DNA from: Halovenus sp.
GTDB taxonomy: Archaea; Halobacteriota; Halobacteria; Halobacteriales; Haloarculaceae
Assembly (NCBI GenBank): GCA_003551945.1
Contig: PUNZ01000031.1
Coordinates: 1-6,737, forward strand
Reading direction: 5' to 3'
DNA length: 6,737 nt
Part shown: positions 5,997 through 6,737 of the stretch, one piece after another
Layout: each line of letters starts with the position of its first letter
How positions within the stretch are numbered: position 1 is the first letter of the stretch
Translations under genes and position numbers: made by a program
Notes under the pieces: model-generated
The model's database searches: none
What the model saw: the letters and a program-made list of their open reading frames with translations, nothing else
What the model was told of the DNA's origin: nothing

Positions 5997-6345
5997 AGAA
6001 GCGACAATGAATATTCACAAATAAATAGAGGTTGTAACGAGCAGGGTCTTAATCGACTCGAGAGATAGGTACTCGAGGGCTTGCGGCAGATGTATGCGTC
6101 TGACAGAAAAATATGAGCTAATTAATCTTATTACCTTTAAAGGATTAATCAGACTCTAACCGACGTGGAATTCGTCTAGACAACAAAGAGGTCCACATAC
6201 ATCACAACACATCCGCCAATACTCTATTTATTTAGCTATTCTAAATATTTAACACTCACACCTAAGACAATAGGGATAACTCTCTTTTTATCAATTTAAC
6301 ATTTAGACTTTAACAATGGGACTTAATAAGTCTTATTTTTTATTT
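5988..6345 (+). ncRNA. Candidate structured phage non-coding RNA
   Basis: A promoter at 5953-5981 and a terminator-like hairpin at 6318-6345 bracket a transcript of about 350 nt without a meaningful reading frame. Its core is closed by a perfect 12-bp helix, AAATAAATAGAG (6019-6030) with CTCTATTTATTT (6222-6233), extended inward by GTTG (6031-6034) with CAAT (6217-6220) around one bulged A. Inside are: CGAGC (6038-6042) with GCTTG (6079-6083); within it CTCGAG (6057-6062) with CTCGAG (6072-6077), loop AGATAGGTA; CAGATG (6087-6092) with CGTCTG (6097-6102), loop TATG; GAGCTAATTAATC (6115-6127) with GATTAATCAGACTC (6143-6156), 12 pairs with a mismatch and a bulge; and GTGGA (6165-6169) with TCCAC (6192-6196). 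This is a multibranched fold. I do not recognise tRNA, tmRNA, RNase P, SRP, 6S, a group I intron or phi29 pRNA. Pairings were found by eye, without energy calculation or covariation. Confidence 0.55.
6318..6345 (+). terminator. Probable intrinsic terminator after the ncRNA
   Basis: GGGACTT (6318-6324), loop AAT, AAGTCTT (6328-6334) gives five Watson-Crick and two G-U pairs, followed by ATTTTTTATTT. An alternative 6-bp stem pairs AGACTT (6305-6310) with AAGTCT (6328-6333). The stem is short and AT-rich, so efficiency may be moderate. It lies on the correct strand about 85 bases beyond the closing helix of the RNA core. Confidence 0.5.
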
Positions 6346-6450
6346 ACAATATTTTAAAATCTCAAATGTCTGTTATGGTGTGGATGTGCTATGATTTATC
6401 AACAGCCCCCTTTTTCACCGACTTTGACTACCTTTCCCCCCCTTATTAAA

Positions 6451-6640
6451 TGAAGCCGGAAACCTTCTTATAGGCTCATATAGCAATTTTAAAATTGAAA
6501 AGGGTCTATCGGGTGGGTATTTGCCCATTTAACCTTTTAAAAAAAAAGAAAAGAAGACTTGAGCGGCTTGCTTTTCACCGTTGAAGCCTTTGAGGTAGGC
6601 TTTTTGAGCAATTTAAAATTAAAAGAGGGGTTACAGGTCG
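6451..6640. repeat. Diverged direct repeat, two copies spaced about 125-131 bases
   Basis: Copy 1 (about 6451-6515) and copy 2 (about 6582-6640) share in order TGAAGCC (6451, 6582), TAGGCT (6471, 6596), AGCAATTT followed by AAAATT (6482, 6607), AAAAG and a G-rich run. An upstream TTTTCACCG also recurs (6412-6420 and 6572-6580). In copy 1 CAATTTTAAAATTG (6484-6497) is a perfect palindrome; copy 2 keeps most of it. The matches are interrupted and their spacing varies from 125 to 160, so this is an old or loosely constrained duplication. It is not a CRISPR array. Confidence 0.5.
6584..6605 (+). terminator. Possible intrinsic terminator in repeat copy 2
   Basis: AAGCCT (6584-6589), loop TTGAGGT, AGGCTT (6597-6602), then TTT gives a 6-bp stem with a run of five T overlapping the stem end. 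Copy 1 keeps only AGCC/GGCT with a 15-base loop and no T run, so only copy 2 looks like a terminator. No gene was found upstream on this strand that it would end, other than readthrough from the ncRNA. Confidence 0.3.
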
Positions 6641-6737
6641 GAGGTTGAGGGCTTAAAGTTGAAAAAGTTAAGTTGAAACAATTCCCGAGTGTTTTGGTCG
6701 GTTATTAAGGTTGTTTGTTTTTGTGGGGTGGGGTTAC

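Larger units (their letters stand above)
5864..6737. other. Long non-protein-coding region with divergent promoters, candidate ncRNA and repeats
   Basis: No convincing protein gene is seen in these 874 bases on either strand. The part next to terS (5864-5960) holds its promoter. 5953-6345 holds a second promoter, a structured RNA candidate and a terminator-like hairpin. 6346-6450 is AT-rich and then polypyrimidine on the plus strand, with C5-T5 and C7 runs at about 6405-6442. 6451-6640 holds a diverged direct repeat. The end is G-rich. Such a region beside terS could also contain the packaging site, but nothing here identifies it. Confidence 0.7.

Noticed and set aside
6270..6279. TAGGGATAA resembling the start of an I-SceI homing site
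   Set aside because: Only the first half matches; the rest of the 18-bp site is absent and no homing endonuclease gene is present.
5988..6345. tmRNA, RNase P RNA, 6S RNA, tRNA or group I intron as identity of the RNA
   Set aside because: There is no tRNA-like acceptor with CCA or T-arm, no tag frame, no RNase P signature (GAGGAAAGUCC-like), no single long rod with central bubble, and no group I P7 signature or flanking split gene.
6360..6396. Extended -10-like TGCTATGAT on the plus strand as another promoter
   Set aside because: There is no -35 match at 16-18 bases and no gene downstream to be expressed.
6451..6640. CRISPR array
   Set aside because: There are only two diverged copies with variable spacing and no uniform repeat-spacer pattern.

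Overview
The window is the packaging and head-assembly end of a tailed bacteriophage or prophage (Caudoviricetes-type, double-stranded DNA). This follows from an unbroken minus-strand gene run in canonical order: small terminase, large terminase, portal, a small unknown protein, scaffold and major capsid protein. A cut-off gene then runs off the left edge. The DNA is AT-rich. TAA, TAG and TGA all serve as stops, so a standard bacterial code fits. One perfect sigma-70-type promoter (TTGACA, 17 bp, TATAAT with extended TG) drives the run, so the host uses a sigma-70-like housekeeping factor. The host cannot be named from this sequence. The Shine-Dalgarno signal is poor at most starts and recognisable only before the capsid gene and the left-edge gene.

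Layout, read in the direction of transcription (right to left): promoter at 5895-5923, terS 5339-5863, terL 4054-5346, portal 2237-4051, an 88-aa protein 1946-2212, scaffold 1266-1892, major capsid 257-1246, and a partial gene 1-200 whose N-terminus resembles a protein-kinase N-lobe. Genes overlap or are separated by 2 to 56 bases, so they look like one operon. TerS and TerL recognise and pump DNA through the portal vertex of a procapsid built from capsid and scaffold. No head protease is seen. The order resembles the P22 plan, where scaffold and coat assemble without proteolysis. The 56-base gap after the capsid gene holds two small hairpins, one of which could hide the ribosome-binding site of the left-edge gene.

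The right 870 bases (5864-6737) have no convincing protein gene but are full of structure. Facing away from the terS promoter is a second good promoter (5953-5981, plus strand) with an operator-like dyad over its start site. It should make an RNA of about 350 nt whose ends are locked by a perfect 12-bp helix (6019-6030 with 6222-6233) around several internal hairpins, followed by a terminator-like hairpin at 6318-6345. I recognise no known RNA family in it. This candidate phage non-coding RNA beside the terminase genes is the most interesting item in the window. Beyond it, 6346-6737 holds polypyrimidine tracts, a diverged direct repeat of about 60 bases spaced 125-131 bases apart, and a G-rich end.
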